A stretch of 34,438 nt of DNA. Origin: a virus. Below, one piece after another: positions 16,224 through 25,777 of this stretch (its first letter is position 1; the number at the start of each line of letters is the position of its first letter). Both the position numbers and the translations under genes were made by a program. The notes beneath the pieces were generated by a model that worked only from the letters and a program-made list of their open reading frames with translations, did not search any database and had not been told where the DNA came from. The DNA lies in the IMG/VR virus record IMGVR_UViG_3300013114_000058, positions 1 to 34,438 of that record; one strand, written 5' to 3'.

Positions 16224-17773
16224 TATTGACCTCCCATGCTCTTAGCCCAAATTGCGTTTAAATCTGGTGCGCCTGTAGAATCTACTTGAGGTTCTGTAGT
16301 TTTAATAGTGAATTCAATGTCTTTACTTGTACTTAACCCAGGACCACTATAACCTGAAATCATAGCTGCACGCTCGTCAATGCGACGAATCTTTTCATCT
16401 AAGTCGTCTAAATCTGTGCCGAAGTAGTAATGAGCTAAGTAAGGATCATTATAGTTAGCTACAGATTGTAACTGATTACGTAGCGAATTCATTTGTTCAT
16501 TTAACTTCTTAAGTACAGGACCAGGTTGTTGTTTCAACGTACCCATAGCATTGTTAAATGCTTCAACCTCTGCCTGAGTTAATGAAGCACCGTATAAAGC
16601 ATTACGGAAGATATTGCGGAATGACTCATAAGATGCTTTAGCTTCAGTTGTGCCTATATCATTAAACATATAAGACTTTAAACTATTAATAGTCGAATCA
16701 ATCAAACCAGCTTCTTCATCACCAATCAACTCCCCCGCTTTACCGCCTAATTGAGCTAAGTTACGAATATCACGACCAAGTCGCTTATCATCGTTGGTTA
16801 ACTTGATACCCCGTAAGTCCTCAATACGAGCAATCTGTGAATGTAATTTAGCTCGTTCTTGAGGCTTCATCGTTGCAACATCTAGGTCAAAGAAATTCTG
16901 TTCATCTAAAGCAGCTTTAGCTTCTTCAACTGAACCAATTTCTTTTTGCGTAGTTGTCTGCCCTAAATTACGGTATTCTGCAACTAACTCTGACTCAGGA
17001 CGTTTATCACCTTCTTGGCGCTTAGACTCAACATAACGTCGTTCATTAGATTGATAACTAGGACCTTCTAAAGCTTGTACAGCTTCTAGAGTACTAAAAC
17101 CTTCTTCTTGCTTTAAAGCGTCTATTAATCGTTCTTGTTCTGTAGTACCTGCACCCTTATTTTTTAGCTCTTCCATAATTTTATAGGCTTCAGAAATACT
17201 TGTAGCTTTACCAGTATCAACCATATCTTGGGCTACTTTTTCACTAAAGCTAATATTAGCTCTGGTCTGTCCACTTTGCATTAGTTGATTAATACGTGCT
17301 TGTTTTTCCATTTTAGCTAACTGTTGGTCCGACATATAGTTAGTATAGCCAGTGGTAGCATAATAACGCTCTTTAGGAACTAATTGCAAACCTTCAGTTG
17401 TTGTAGCTAATAATAAACCGTTATCTGGGTCTGTATATACTTCTTCAGGGTTATGGTAACCTGCCTGGCGCAGTAAATCATCTACTTCAGAACTCTTATA
17501 TAAATTGTCCATACGTACAGTACTACCATAAATCTTAGCACCAACTGGATTGCGCTTTGCATCAGCTAAGAAAGTGTTTAAGTGACGAGCGTCTCCGTCA
17601 GCTTCAAAACGATTCAAAGCATCATAAGTTTGTTGTTTGAGTAGTTGAGAATTCGCCTGATACGTCTGTTGGCGCAGCATAGCATTCTCTGCTTCACGAC
17701 GTTCTTCATCTCTAACATACTGTTGGACATTAGCTACACCTTTAGCCATGCCTTCGTACATAAATGCTGACAT
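16223..17773 (-). CDS. Candidate internal virion/ejection protein, 516 aa
   Basis: Mostly helical and highly charged. The N-terminus (MSAFMYEGMAKGVANVQQYV) is followed by a Gln/Glu/Arg coiled-coil-like stretch (EERREAENAMLRQQTYQANS). The middle is rich in Lys, Glu and Gln, with long predicted helices such as KLNEQMNSLRNQLQSVANYN. No enzymatic motif was identified. Position between the portal and a small Ala-rich protein matches the ejection-protein genes of P22- and T7-like phages. The role is inferred from position and composition only. Confidence 0.5.
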   Translation of the reverse strand: MSAFMYEGMAKGVANVQQYVRDEERREAENAMLRQQTYQANSQLLKQQTYDALNRFEADGDARHLNTFLADAKRNPVGAKIYGSTVRMDNLYKSSEVDDLLRQAGYHNPEEVYTDPDNGLLLATTTEGLQLVPKERYYATTGYTNYMSDQQLAKMEKQARINQLMQSGQTRANISFSEKVAQDMVDTGKATSISEAYKIMEELKNKGAGTTEQERLIDALKQEEGFSTLEAVQALEGPSYQSNERRYVESKRQEGDKRPESELVAEYRNLGQTTTQKEIGSVEEAKAALDEQNFFDLDVATMKPQERAKLHSQIARIEDLRGIKLTNDDKRLGRDIRNLAQLGGKAGELIGDEEAGLIDSTINSLKSYMFNDIGTTEAKASYESFRNIFRNALYGASLTQAEVEAFNNAMGTLKQQPGPVLKKLNEQMNSLRNQLQSVANYNDPYLAHYYFGTDLDDLDEKIRRIDERAAMISGYSGPGLSTSKDIEFTIKTTEPQVDSTGAPDLNAIWAKSMGGQ

Positions 17774-18438
17774 TATGAGGTCCTCGAAAATGGGTCAATA
17801 TTAGCTGCTGGTAGAGTATAAGAAGTCTCAGCCGGTCCGCCAGTTTGCTGGGTTGGTCTACTCAAGTAGTCTGATAACGCAGTACCTGCTGTTGTAATAG
17901 CAGAACCTACTGCTCTACCTGCTGCTTGTTCAGAAGCTAAAGCATATTGACTAGCACTCTGAGCTTGGTTAGCTAAAGTAGCTTGTAAAGACTGTGCAGG
18001 GCTCTGACCCATACCAATTTGTAAGAACCTTGTCTTATCTTCTGCAGCCATTCGAGGTGCGTCTCTACGAATTTCTGCCTTAGCTTCAGCCTCTTCTAAG
18101 CCTGCTTGTTGTCGTAAGCTAATAGCAATGGGTGAATCACCAATACCGCGTTGAGCTAAAGACTCGTCCAAACGTGCCATAGAAGCTTCAAACTCTTGCT
18201 GATATGCTTCTAACCCTTGAGCAGCGTAGAGTTCTGGAGATACATTAGAATAGTAAGAAGCTAAGTTTTCTTCTAACGGGCCATAAGTAGCTTTCCAGTC
18301 TTCGTATTGTTCTCTAGCAAACTCAAGCTCTGCAGCTTCTGCTTTCGCTGCTTGTTTACTTGCTTTATCTGCTGATTTTTTACCCATGTAGCCAGATACT
18401 ACACTAGCACCTGCCACCGCTACCGCACCCCAACTCAT
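17773..18438 (-). CDS. Candidate internal virion protein, Ala/Gln-rich, 221 aa
   Basis: A hydrophobic small-residue N-terminus (MSWGAVAVAGASVVSGYMG) is followed by KKSADKASKQAAKAEAAELE, a long amphipathic helix. Another Ala/Gln-rich region (ATLANQAQSASQYALASEQA) follows. The pattern is typical of small podoviral proteins that co-eject with DNA. The gene follows the cupin gene with an ATGA overlap and precedes the 516-aa protein gene with a one-base overlap. Function is inferred from pattern and neighbours. Confidence 0.5.
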   Translation of the reverse strand: MSWGAVAVAGASVVSGYMGKKSADKASKQAAKAEAAELEFAREQYEDWKATYGPLEENLASYYSNVSPELYAAQGLEAYQQEFEASMARLDESLAQRGIGDSPIAISLRQQAGLEEAEAKAEIRRDAPRMAAEDKTRFLQIGMGQSPAQSLQATLANQAQSASQYALASEQAAGRAVGSAITTAGTALSDYLSRPTQQTGGPAETSYTLPAANIDPFSRTS

Positions 18439-18914
18439 AAGGTACCCTCCAATTCTATCTCATCATAAGTCTTAGCTATTACTTCAGCTTCGATTTTGTC
18501 TAAATCTGTTTCATTAGTTGGATGAATTGTGGTCCACACAGTTTCCTCATGAGCACAGACTACTCTCTTAGTTCCTGGTTTAGATATAAAAGTACAAGGT
18601 GCTTCTAGTGTTTGTACACCTTCGTGTTCTGTAACTACTGTAATCTTACCTTTAGAAATAATGTTTATATGCGCATGCTTATGCAACTTACCTACAATAA
18701 CCACTCGAGGCGGTATATGCATCTCTCTAGCGTAATTACCAGGCGCAAAATGATGATAACTAGGTATATCTGTTTGAGCTCCCTCTAAATTTAGGAGGTA
18801 ATGTTCAAAGTCTTTTATAGCTAGTCTTAAATCAGTTGCAGACAGCAAGCCACCAAAAGCAGTAGCTAAACCTGTAGTGTCGGTGTTGTTATGTCCTAAG
18901 TAAGTTATGTTCAT
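18435..18914 (-). CDS. Cupin-like protein, 159 aa
   Basis: Beta-rich with a cupin-type metal site: LHKHAHINIISKG (H78, H80, H82) in the first cupin motif, then KPGTKRVVCAHEETVW and TIHPT (H122, H131) in the second. Cupin genes often appear among phage virion genes with an unknown role, possibly binding a carbohydrate or a metal in the tail. Four-base overlaps on both sides place it firmly in the structural operon. No catalytic specificity can be assigned. Confidence 0.6.
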   Translation of the reverse strand: MNITYLGHNNTDTTGLATAFGGLLSATDLRLAIKDFEHYLLNLEGAQTDIPSYHHFAPGNYAREMHIPPRVVIVGKLHKHAHINIISKGKITVVTEHEGVQTLEAPCTFISKPGTKRVVCAHEETVWTTIHPTNETDLDKIEAEVIAKTYDEIELEGTL

Positions 18915-19621
18915 GCTGGCGGTAGTCCTGCGCCTGGTACGTTGAATAACACAGTGACTGTGACTGTATCACCTGGTGCTAAATCATATTTAGCTAATGT
19001 AAGTTTATTGCTAGCACCTACTACAGTAAACTCGTGCACATTTAATCTAAAGGTATCTCCATCAACTTCTTCAAAGTTTACCTGGAATAATTCAGAATTT
19101 GCATTGGCTGCTATAACCCAAGCTAAAGACGCGGTTGAATTATCAACCACTGAATTGCCTAGGATTGTAGCCTGGTCTAAGCTAAACTCATACACACCAG
19201 TACTAATGCGTGAACTAGCGCTCGTGTCTATGTTATAATCTAAATTATGAACTATATTATTTGAGCCATCAACAGTGAAGTTAAGTTGTACAGCTTTAAT
19301 AGCTACATAATCTTGTATGGCGTCTTGTATAGTTTTAATGTCAGAAGTATTCTGGTCTACTTGAAATTGTAGAGTATCTACAGCTTGCTCTGCTAGTTCA
19401 TTAGCTAAAGCAATTAGGTCTTCTAGCGTTGCTTCTGCGACTTGTAATCTTTTTATTAATGCTTGTGTAGCTGCTAAAAGTTGTTCTTGCTCTGCGTATT
19501 CCGCGGCTGCGCGATTACCAGAAATGATGTCAACTTGCTCTAACAGGCGCATAAGAAAGCGTTGCAAAACCAAAGGCTCTGCAACGTTAGGTGGTACTGA
19601 TAATAACGACTGATTAGTCAT
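18911..19621 (-). CDS. Fibre-like virion protein, coiled coil plus beta domain
   Basis: 236 aa. Residues about 40-115 form a heptad-like helix (AEQEQLLAATQALIKRLQVA, ATLEDLIALANELAEQAVDT, VDQNTSDIKTIQDAI) typical of a trimeric fibre shaft. The C-terminal about 110 residues are beta-rich (NNIVHNLDYNIDTSASS, TFRLNVHEFTVVGASNKLTL) and end in VTVLFNVPGAGLPPA. It is probably a short tail fibre or needle-like accessory. An 8-nt overlap with the gp10-like tail gene links the two. Confidence 0.5.
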   Translation of the reverse strand: MTNQSLLSVPPNVAEPLVLQRFLMRLLEQVDIISGNRAAAEYAEQEQLLAATQALIKRLQVAEATLEDLIALANELAEQAVDTLQFQVDQNTSDIKTIQDAIQDYVAIKAVQLNFTVDGSNNIVHNLDYNIDTSASSRISTGVYEFSLDQATILGNSVVDNSTASLAWVIAANANSELFQVNFEEVDGDTFRLNVHEFTVVGASNKLTLAKYDLAPGDTVTVTVLFNVPGAGLPPA

Positions 19622-21533
19622 TCTTTCTTCTGCCTGTTACATATTCTATCTCAAGAAGTTGGCCTGTCCCAGATACTTCAAACTGTACATAGTAACCTCT
19701 TTGTTGAGGCTGAGGTACTTGTACTTCATGAGTATCTGTACTTGTAAACTCCTTGGTAACCACAAGAACATCATCAATTAATATTTTTATTATTATATCA
19801 CCTTCTGTACGAAAATAAAACTTTTTATACGTTTTAGTCTCCGTTAACGAGCCCTCGATATATCTAGGAGATAGATACTTAAATGTTAAATCGTTTGACC
19901 CTTTAAAGACATTGTACAACTGACCGTCTCGCCAACCATACAATAAGCTATTAGCTGTTAAGATTTCAGTAATGCCTAAATCTAACCACTTAATAATTTG
20001 AGTATATCTATAATCCCAAGATAGTGTTTTACCATCTGAGTTATGACAATAGTAAACTTCATCTACCACAGCAGAACTAGTAGGAGATAGCAGAGTTTCA
20101 CCTAAGGCAAACTTAGTTATGTTCTTAACATCATTACCAGAACTAAGACAAAGTCCATCCGTGGATGCCCAAACTAGGGTTCCTATATTTGCTTCTTGGA
20201 TAGACTCGTGGGCTATACAACCCTGGTCACCTCTTAATAGTTGTTGAGATAACGAGGTAGGTCCTGTACCTGTAACAATATAAGTTTTAGTTCTTGTAAA
20301 AACTAATAAACCATTTGCTACCTGGCCAATACCCGTTATAGTAGTTTTAAAATCTATAGAGAACTCTGGAGGCCAGGCATTAGGTATACCAATTGGCGTG
20401 AACCTGAGTTGAGAGCCTACTGCCCCAAATAACATAGCATAAGATTCTGTTAAGTACTTTAAGTTAGTAGGTGCTTCGTAATAGTTGTCCGACTCTAATA
20501 ACCTTCCGTCTATTTCAGTATCATTTAGATTATCTGTATAGCTAGTTGTTGCATTAGTAATCTCTGCAACCAGAGAAAATTGGGCGATATTACCGCCCAC
20601 TCTATAGATTCGTTTGTTAGTAACTTGAGGATCTGTAGACGCAGTTAATCCTGTAAGTTGTACACTGCCACTGGATAATTCAAGTTCAGCAGACACATCA
20701 CTAGGTGCAGATTCAGTACCGTCAGCAGAGTTATAGTAAGTGTATACGTATTGATAAGTACCATTAAACTTAGTCACATCTGCAGGGTCTAATACTGCAT
20801 TACCACTTATGTCATAAGTGTCATCAAAGAAAGTATCAGCTTTAGTAGTGAACGCATGAACTAAGTACCAGTCTCCATCATAAAAACGATACAGTCTAGC
20901 ACTATCCGAAAAGTTCCCTTGTAAACCAGAAAAAGCTATACGACGATTAGGGGTACTAGGAACTGTAATAACCTGGTTATTCTCTTCCATGTACTCAGGC
21001 TGCCAGGGTACATTAGTAAAGGCTCCAGTAGATCTAAGAGCATCTACAATAGTTAAAGAAATAGTAAACTCATATGGTATAGAATACACACCGTTAGTAA
21101 CATTAAATAATAGATACTTAAGTTCTCCAGTAGGCAAATTACCTGTAGTTGTGTCATTCAGAGCTGTAATCTGGCCTAATAGGTCTGCATTATTTTGTAT
21201 AGTTAAAGTAGGGGCAGATGTTGGTCTTTCAATGCCTATGAAATTCGTAGTGGTACCATTATATTTAGTAGGGCGATTAGTTCTATCAGTAGCGTATAAG
21301 ACACCTTGAAACTCTAAATAATCAGTAGGTATGGTTGAACTAACCCATTCTTGTTGAGCTTCATAGAAAGTAGCATACTGATTTGTATTTATACCTGTAG
21401 CTAACTTGTCTTTGCTAGGCGCTAAGACACCTACAGCATTGTCTATATTTTCATAAACAACGCCTTGGTTTTGTTGTAGTAATTGTGGAGCTAACCTTGA
21501 GTTAACTCCTCCATCAAAGACTTGTAACTTCAC
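19614..21533 (-). CDS. Tail protein, P22 gp10/T7 gp12-like (nozzle or stabilisation protein)
   Basis: 639 aa, almost entirely beta-strand. The N-terminus, FDGGVNSRLAPQLLQQNQGV and YENIDNAVGVLAPSKDK, is the recognisable opening of podoviral tail-hub and stabilisation proteins, which cover the portal-adaptor exit. Repeated strands such as RLYRFYDGDWYLVHAF, TDPQVTNKRIYRVGG and GLLVFTRTKTYIVTGTGP suggest a beta-propeller core. It is expected to close the tail channel and carry the spikes. The family assignment is by feel of the N-terminus and architecture, so the exact P22 or T7 equivalent is uncertain. Confidence 0.55.
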   Translation of the reverse strand: MKLQVFDGGVNSRLAPQLLQQNQGVVYENIDNAVGVLAPSKDKLATGINTNQYATFYEAQQEWVSSTIPTDYLEFQGVLYATDRTNRPTKYNGTTTNFIGIERPTSAPTLTIQNNADLLGQITALNDTTTGNLPTGELKYLLFNVTNGVYSIPYEFTISLTIVDALRSTGAFTNVPWQPEYMEENNQVITVPSTPNRRIAFSGLQGNFSDSARLYRFYDGDWYLVHAFTTKADTFFDDTYDISGNAVLDPADVTKFNGTYQYVYTYYNSADGTESAPSDVSAELELSSGSVQLTGLTASTDPQVTNKRIYRVGGNIAQFSLVAEITNATTSYTDNLNDTEIDGRLLESDNYYEAPTNLKYLTESYAMLFGAVGSQLRFTPIGIPNAWPPEFSIDFKTTITGIGQVANGLLVFTRTKTYIVTGTGPTSLSQQLLRGDQGCIAHESIQEANIGTLVWASTDGLCLSSGNDVKNITKFALGETLLSPTSSAVVDEVYYCHNSDGKTLSWDYRYTQIIKWLDLGITEILTANSLLYGWRDGQLYNVFKGSNDLTFKYLSPRYIEGSLTETKTYKKFYFRTEGDIIIKILIDDVLVVTKEFTSTDTHEVQVPQPQQRGYYVQFEVSGTGQLLEIEYVTGRRKND

Positions 21534-22108
21534 TTTATTAGTTCCTTAAATGCCGTGTACAATACAGCGACTATACTTATAATAGGCCAGAAAGCTTTTT
21601 GCATGAACCATTTGCCTATATTACCAGCAGTAGTCAACTGAGTAGACTTCATTTTTAAAGATTCAACATCTGCTTTTAGCTTTTCAAACTCCGCTACCGT
21701 ATGTAAAATAGCATCTTGTACCTTTACTACTTCGTCTACTTTAGCTTTAATCTTGTTAACATACTCAGGTAGGTAGTCTACCCTCCCTTTAGCTACTTCT
21801 AGTTCATGTATTTTATCTCTAAAAATAGAGTTAGTCTGTTGTTGTACTTCTAAAGCCATTTCAGCTTTGTCTAACCTTTGGATTGAAGTCTCTTTCAAAG
21901 CTTCAATCTTCTCACCATACTGCTTACTTTCAGACGCGACTTCAGTAACTAAATTAGCTAAATACGCCACAGTCTCTGCAACTGTGCGGATATAGTCGTC
22001 TAGTTCTTTAGTCTTAGTTATCTGAGACTCTTGTTGAGTAGCAAGTCTAGCTTGCCCCTCTTTAAGTCCAGATAACTGATCTAAAACTTGGCGTTCAAAT
22101 TCAGTCAT
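21530..22108 (-). CDS. Coiled-coil protein with C-terminal membrane anchor, 192 aa
   Basis: A long heptad-patterned helix spans about residues 3-160 (MTEFERQVLDQLSGLKEGQA, EKIEALKETSIQRLDKAEMA, EKLKADVESLKMKSTQL). A C-terminal hydrophobic segment follows (KAFWPIISIVAVLYTAFKEL, about 169-188). The arrangement resembles haemolysin XhlA-like phage membrane proteins, but the coil is longer. A lysis or envelope role, or a tail-associated membrane-contacting function, are both possible. It sits directly after the tailspike gene and overlaps the gp10-like gene by 4 nt. Confidence 0.5.
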   Translation of the reverse strand: MTEFERQVLDQLSGLKEGQARLATQQESQITKTKELDDYIRTVAETVAYLANLVTEVASESKQYGEKIEALKETSIQRLDKAEMALEVQQQTNSIFRDKIHELEVAKGRVDYLPEYVNKIKAKVDEVVKVQDAILHTVAEFEKLKADVESLKMKSTQLTTAGNIGKWFMQKAFWPIISIVAVLYTAFKELIK

Positions 22109-22111
22109 AAC

Positions 22112-23932
22112 TTATTGAATAACATTTAAAGAATTTGCAAACTGGCCACCAGATATAGTCGGGGAGCTACCACTTTCGTTAATAAGGCGCACTCTAGCGT
22201 CTGTCGCTTTATTGACTTTTATTGGAATGTTAACCCGAATAGACGTATCGGTAGCTGCGTAAGATATCAGCGCCAAGTTAGTAGTTAAGGTAACGTCAGT
22301 GTTTGGTGTTGTAGTTCCTGCGTTGTACACGACAATCTGTAAAAACCCAGAACCTGGTATTGTTAAATCAGTTAACTCAATATTAACCCACGCCAACCCA
22401 GAAGACAGCTTAATGTTATCAATTTCAGCTATCGTCGCTCCGGACGCCCAAGTACTTGAGCTGATTGCAACATCCCCGTAAATGTTATAGTTTTCAACAT
22501 TGTAAGTGTTTACAGGGTATTCATAGAATACAGGAGCGGTTAACTTATCTCTATTTGGTATGTTTGAAACAAGATTATTTTCGCCAGCAACTTTAAATTG
22601 CGCGTAACTGTCATAACCTTGAAAGTTAATATCATCAATAATAATTGCGTTATTGTTGTTATCGGATACATAACCAATGTGTGTGCCTGATTGGTCAGAG
22701 TTGTGTATATTGCCAACACAACTAATACCGTGAGCAAATCGCCTGAATCTAACATCAATACCAGGCACCATTTGATCAAAGTGGTTTCCTATAATTTGTG
22801 AGCGGAATTGATTTGGTGACGTATCCGCATCATCCCCCCAAGAAACACCACGACCAAACCACCAGCAACCTGTGAACTTAATACCTTCTGTTTTGATGTT
22901 GTATTTAATTCTGTTTTGCTTCTCACCAGCTACGCCACCCGAGTCAATATAACAATCAACGAAACCCGCAATAAATAGGTCGTCAATATCTAGGTTATAT
23001 TCAAATCTAAAGAACAATGTCTTGTGAACCGATAAGCCCTCTGGAAAGTCACTACCATCAGCAAAAGAGTGTATGCCTTTCGAGCCAACTACAGGGAATC
23101 CACCATCTCTAACAAAAACCGCCGCATCAACAGTACACTCTGCTGACTTACCTGTATATATAATACCTTTATTACAGGCGTACCTGCCCCGCTGCACCTG
23201 ACACACCCGGGCGTTATGCCAATTAAATGCAACATCTATCCCCGCTGTTCTACAGTCAACAAATTTAATCTGTCTAGCGGCGTTGTCAAACCCAGAGGCT
23301 GCACCAGTACAATCAGCAAAAGAAGATAGATTATTGCCAAGGTAAAACCCACCATAGATAATAACGTCCTCAACTGAAGATGTGTTAGTGGTAAGTATAT
23401 AACCTACATTTTCTTTGTATATACCGCCGCCAAATGTATAAACTCGCATACCAGATTTAAGAACTAGACTATCTGTAATTCTGGCCGTATAACCATCTAA
23501 CGAGTATAAAATGATATTATCATGTAGATATTGAAGAACTGCGGTGTCATCAGTGCCACTAACTCCATCCCAATCCAAATTAGCACCAAAAGCTTTAGCG
23601 CTCATTATTCCATCAACACGCAGTTTTAGGTTAAGACCTACGACACCGCTACCAACAACATCAAACCCATTAGCTGGATTGACTGCTGCATCAACAACGT
23701 CCCAAAGAGCTCCACCACCGTTACCTGTGATGCGTTCCTTAACTTGAACTGTCATGTTTTCTTCTAGATAGTCTGCAGCTTGCGCATTTAGTAAGTCGCG
23801 GAAGACAAATACAGGATTAACTTTATCAAGTTCATACGACACACCTGCACGTTGTTGTACAACTGTTCCTTCGCCTAAAGCTAAGTCTTGAACTGTAGCT
23901 AGTTGTTTAGTGATGGTTCTATTTGTAACCAT
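22112..23932 (-). CDS. Tailspike, pectate-lyase-like beta-helix
   Basis: 606 aa. The N-terminal anchor (MVTNRTITKQLATVQDLALG) is shared with the protein encoded at 8909-9526. The segment AKAFGANLDWDGVSGTDDTA near residues 113-132 is the classic entry into a phage pectate-lyase-like tailspike (GAxxDGxxDDT). Repeated coil-like turns follow (FADGSDFPEGLSVHKTLFFR, KFTGCWWFGRG, IIGNHFDQMVPG), consistent with a right-handed beta-helix. The last 100 residues are beta-sandwich-like. It probably binds, and may cleave, a host surface polysaccharide. Catalytic residues cannot be placed without a structure. Confidence 0.8.
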   Translation of the reverse strand: MVTNRTITKQLATVQDLALGEGTVVQQRAGVSYELDKVNPVFVFRDLLNAQAADYLEENMTVQVKERITGNGGGALWDVVDAAVNPANGFDVVGSGVVGLNLKLRVDGIMSAKAFGANLDWDGVSGTDDTAVLQYLHDNIILYSLDGYTARITDSLVLKSGMRVYTFGGGIYKENVGYILTTNTSSVEDVIIYGGFYLGNNLSSFADCTGAASGFDNAARQIKFVDCRTAGIDVAFNWHNARVCQVQRGRYACNKGIIYTGKSAECTVDAAVFVRDGGFPVVGSKGIHSFADGSDFPEGLSVHKTLFFRFEYNLDIDDLFIAGFVDCYIDSGGVAGEKQNRIKYNIKTEGIKFTGCWWFGRGVSWGDDADTSPNQFRSQIIGNHFDQMVPGIDVRFRRFAHGISCVGNIHNSDQSGTHIGYVSDNNNNAIIIDDINFQGYDSYAQFKVAGENNLVSNIPNRDKLTAPVFYEYPVNTYNVENYNIYGDVAISSSTWASGATIAEIDNIKLSSGLAWVNIELTDLTIPGSGFLQIVVYNAGTTTPNTDVTLTTNLALISYAATDTSIRVNIPIKVNKATDARVRLINESGSSPTISGGQFANSLNVIQ

Positions 23933-24975
23933 TAGAATGCTCTCCGATAATTAGTTTCAAACTGGCCTGCACGAGTACCATCACGTACCTGGGTCTTACC
24001 AGCGATTTGTAATTCACGATTGTATAGTTCTAGCTGTTGAGTACCTTTTTGTTGCCATCCTGCATCTAAGTCATTCAAGAAAGCATGACCTACAACATAA
24101 TACTTAAGTGCTGTATCGAACATATAAGGTGTTTCTAAGTCATCAAATACTGTTTCTAAATCACTTGGATTTTTAATATACCATACTCTAAGTGGTTTAT
24201 TGTTTTCAGTAATTTGAGTAATAACACCATAAGGTGAACTAAAGAGTTCAGATTGAAACTGAGGGTCGTATAAGTCAGTGACTATGCCATACACACTAGT
24301 TAAGGTATAGTTATCTATGTTTACAACCACACCTAAAGTCTCTTCACCTACAAAGTCAAAAACTAAATCATCAGTAACGCTAATTGCTCGGGTAACAACA
24401 CCTAAACCAGAACTAAAGTCAAAGTCATCCCAACTAGAGGCAACACCATCAGTAGGGCTAACTAAGTCATCTACAGAGTCAACAACTACACCGTATATGT
24501 TGTTACCATCAATCTCATACTCGTTTCGTGCACCTGCTTGAAAAGTATAAGGATTCTCAAAAATGGCATCAGTAGGGATAGGATAAATACGCCCTTTCAA
24601 TAAGTTTCTACGGTCGTATAAGAATGCTTCAGGTTCACCTTCTTCAGTTTCCCAACGATTAGAGCTATAGTCAAAATCAGCAAAACGTCTAGTTAGGGGA
24701 TACTCATCTAGGTCAGTATGAGAGACCATAGGAATGACTACATCATCGTAAGTAATACGCGATATTAACCAGAGGTCTTCAGGTAAGTCGAAGTAGGGCT
24801 CACCTACTTCTAAGAAGATGTCAACTCGGTCATTTATTAGTTGTGTATGTCGACAAATATCCTTATGACCTTCATCTAAAATACGTAGAAGGTCATCGTC
24901 TGACCAGCGCTCTTTTGATTGGTCAGATAACGTTATTCGTGCATTAGCTAGTATTTTCTCTACTCTAGTAGCCAT
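23932..24975 (-). CDS. Head-tail adaptor protein (podoviral gp4-like)
   Basis: 347 aa from ATG 24975, chosen because it lies 2 nt after the stop of the preceding gene and gives the conserved opening MATRVEKILANARITLSDQS followed by RWSDDDLLRILDEGHKDICR. I recognise this opening in podoviral adaptor proteins that ring the portal. The longer ORF would overlap the upstream gene. After YFDLPEDLWLISRITYDDVV, a beta-rich insert of about 100 residues with repeated NIYGVVVD, LGVVVNI, YGIVTD and YGVITQ strands lies in the middle and could be a surface domain. The C-terminus returns to helix (FDTALKYYVVGHAFLNDLDA). Confidence 0.6.
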   Translation of the reverse strand: MATRVEKILANARITLSDQSKERWSDDDLLRILDEGHKDICRHTQLINDRVDIFLEVGEPYFDLPEDLWLISRITYDDVVIPMVSHTDLDEYPLTRRFADFDYSSNRWETEEGEPEAFLYDRRNLLKGRIYPIPTDAIFENPYTFQAGARNEYEIDGNNIYGVVVDSVDDLVSPTDGVASSWDDFDFSSGLGVVTRAISVTDDLVFDFVGEETLGVVVNIDNYTLTSVYGIVTDLYDPQFQSELFSSPYGVITQITENNKPLRVWYIKNPSDLETVFDDLETPYMFDTALKYYVVGHAFLNDLDAGWQQKGTQQLELYNRELQIAGKTQVRDGTRAGQFETNYRRAF

Positions 24976-24977
24976 AA

Positions 24978-25226
24978 CTATAATACCACATACAATTTGC
25001 TTTTTATGATGTTGCAAAGCCACTCTAATTCTTCAGCTTTATAGTTCGCTGCAACATATGGTATGGTAGCATCGTTAGTCATGTATGTAACTAACTCATT
25101 ATTCAAATTGACATCACTGTATACAGTCTCTTTAGTTAGAGGATAGCTATTTAAAAAATCCGAAACTTTAGCAGGTGTGAAAGCTTTAGCTACACCTATA
25201 AACTTCTCACTAAACTGTTCTATCAT
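24978..25226 (-). CDS. Hypothetical protein, 82 aa, in head gene cluster
   Basis: A small mixed-helical protein (MIEQFSEKFIGVAKAFTPAK ... WLCNIIKSKLYVVL) between a head protein and the adaptor. No motif was recognised. Position suggests a head-completion or adaptor partner, which is inference only. The stop lies 2 nt before the adaptor start. Confidence 0.55.
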   Translation of the reverse strand: MIEQFSEKFIGVAKAFTPAKVSDFLNSYPLTKETVYSDVNLNNELVTYMTNDATIPYVAANYKAEELEWLCNIIKSKLYVVL

Positions 25227-25232
25227 TTTGTA

Positions 25233-25775
25233 TTACTCATATGTATTAATAATGATTCGAGCTGAAGGTGCAGCAGGTACGCCAGCTAAGGTAGCTGTTA
25301 AGGGTGCTAAACCACCTGAGTTGTGACCGTTACTTGTAGAGTCTCTGATTAAAAGAAGTTTGACAATCCAAGGAAAAGGCGCAACACTCGAATCTAATTC
25401 AAAGTTAACTAGTCTATTAAGAGATTTAATATCGTTAGCGTTTTCGATGTACTCTACTATAGAGTAGGGTACATAAACAAATGGTCCACCGCCAAAGCTA
25501 ATTTGAGAGGTAAACCATAATTTAGATTGGCCTGCACCGCCGCTTCTGCCATACTGTAAATCAAATAACACACCAAAGACTTTTTCTGAATATAATTCAA
25601 TATCGCCATTAACTCGCAGTATAGCGTCTTCGGTTATTATATCAGAAGTATTACCCCAAGTAATTTGTAGAGGTGTGTCTAAACCTGGTGGATTTTGACC
25701 TACTAAACTTGCTTCATCAATTAGAACGGTACTTCTAACTGGGTCGCCCCCTATACCTATATAACCTTTACCCAT
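25233..25775 (-). CDS. Hypothetical virion protein, 180 aa, beta-rich
   Basis: Opens MGKGYIGIGGDPVRSTVLID and continues with beta strands and Gly/Ser turns (GRSGGAGQSKLWFTSQISFG). The C-terminal segment is SARIIINTYE. The composition fits a virion surface or connector protein. No family recognised. It lies 2 nt downstream of the preceding gene. Confidence 0.5.
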   Translation of the reverse strand: MGKGYIGIGGDPVRSTVLIDEASLVGQNPPGLDTPLQITWGNTSDIITEDAILRVNGDIELYSEKVFGVLFDLQYGRSGGAGQSKLWFTSQISFGGGPFVYVPYSIVEYIENANDIKSLNRLVNFELDSSVAPFPWIVKLLLIRDSTSNGHNSGGLAPLTATLAGVPAAPSARIIINTYE

Positions 25776-25777
25776 AG

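Noticed and set aside
24976-25023. Longer start for the adaptor gene
   Set aside because: The N-terminal extension overlaps the previous gene and is not protein-like; ATG 24975 directly follows the previous stop.
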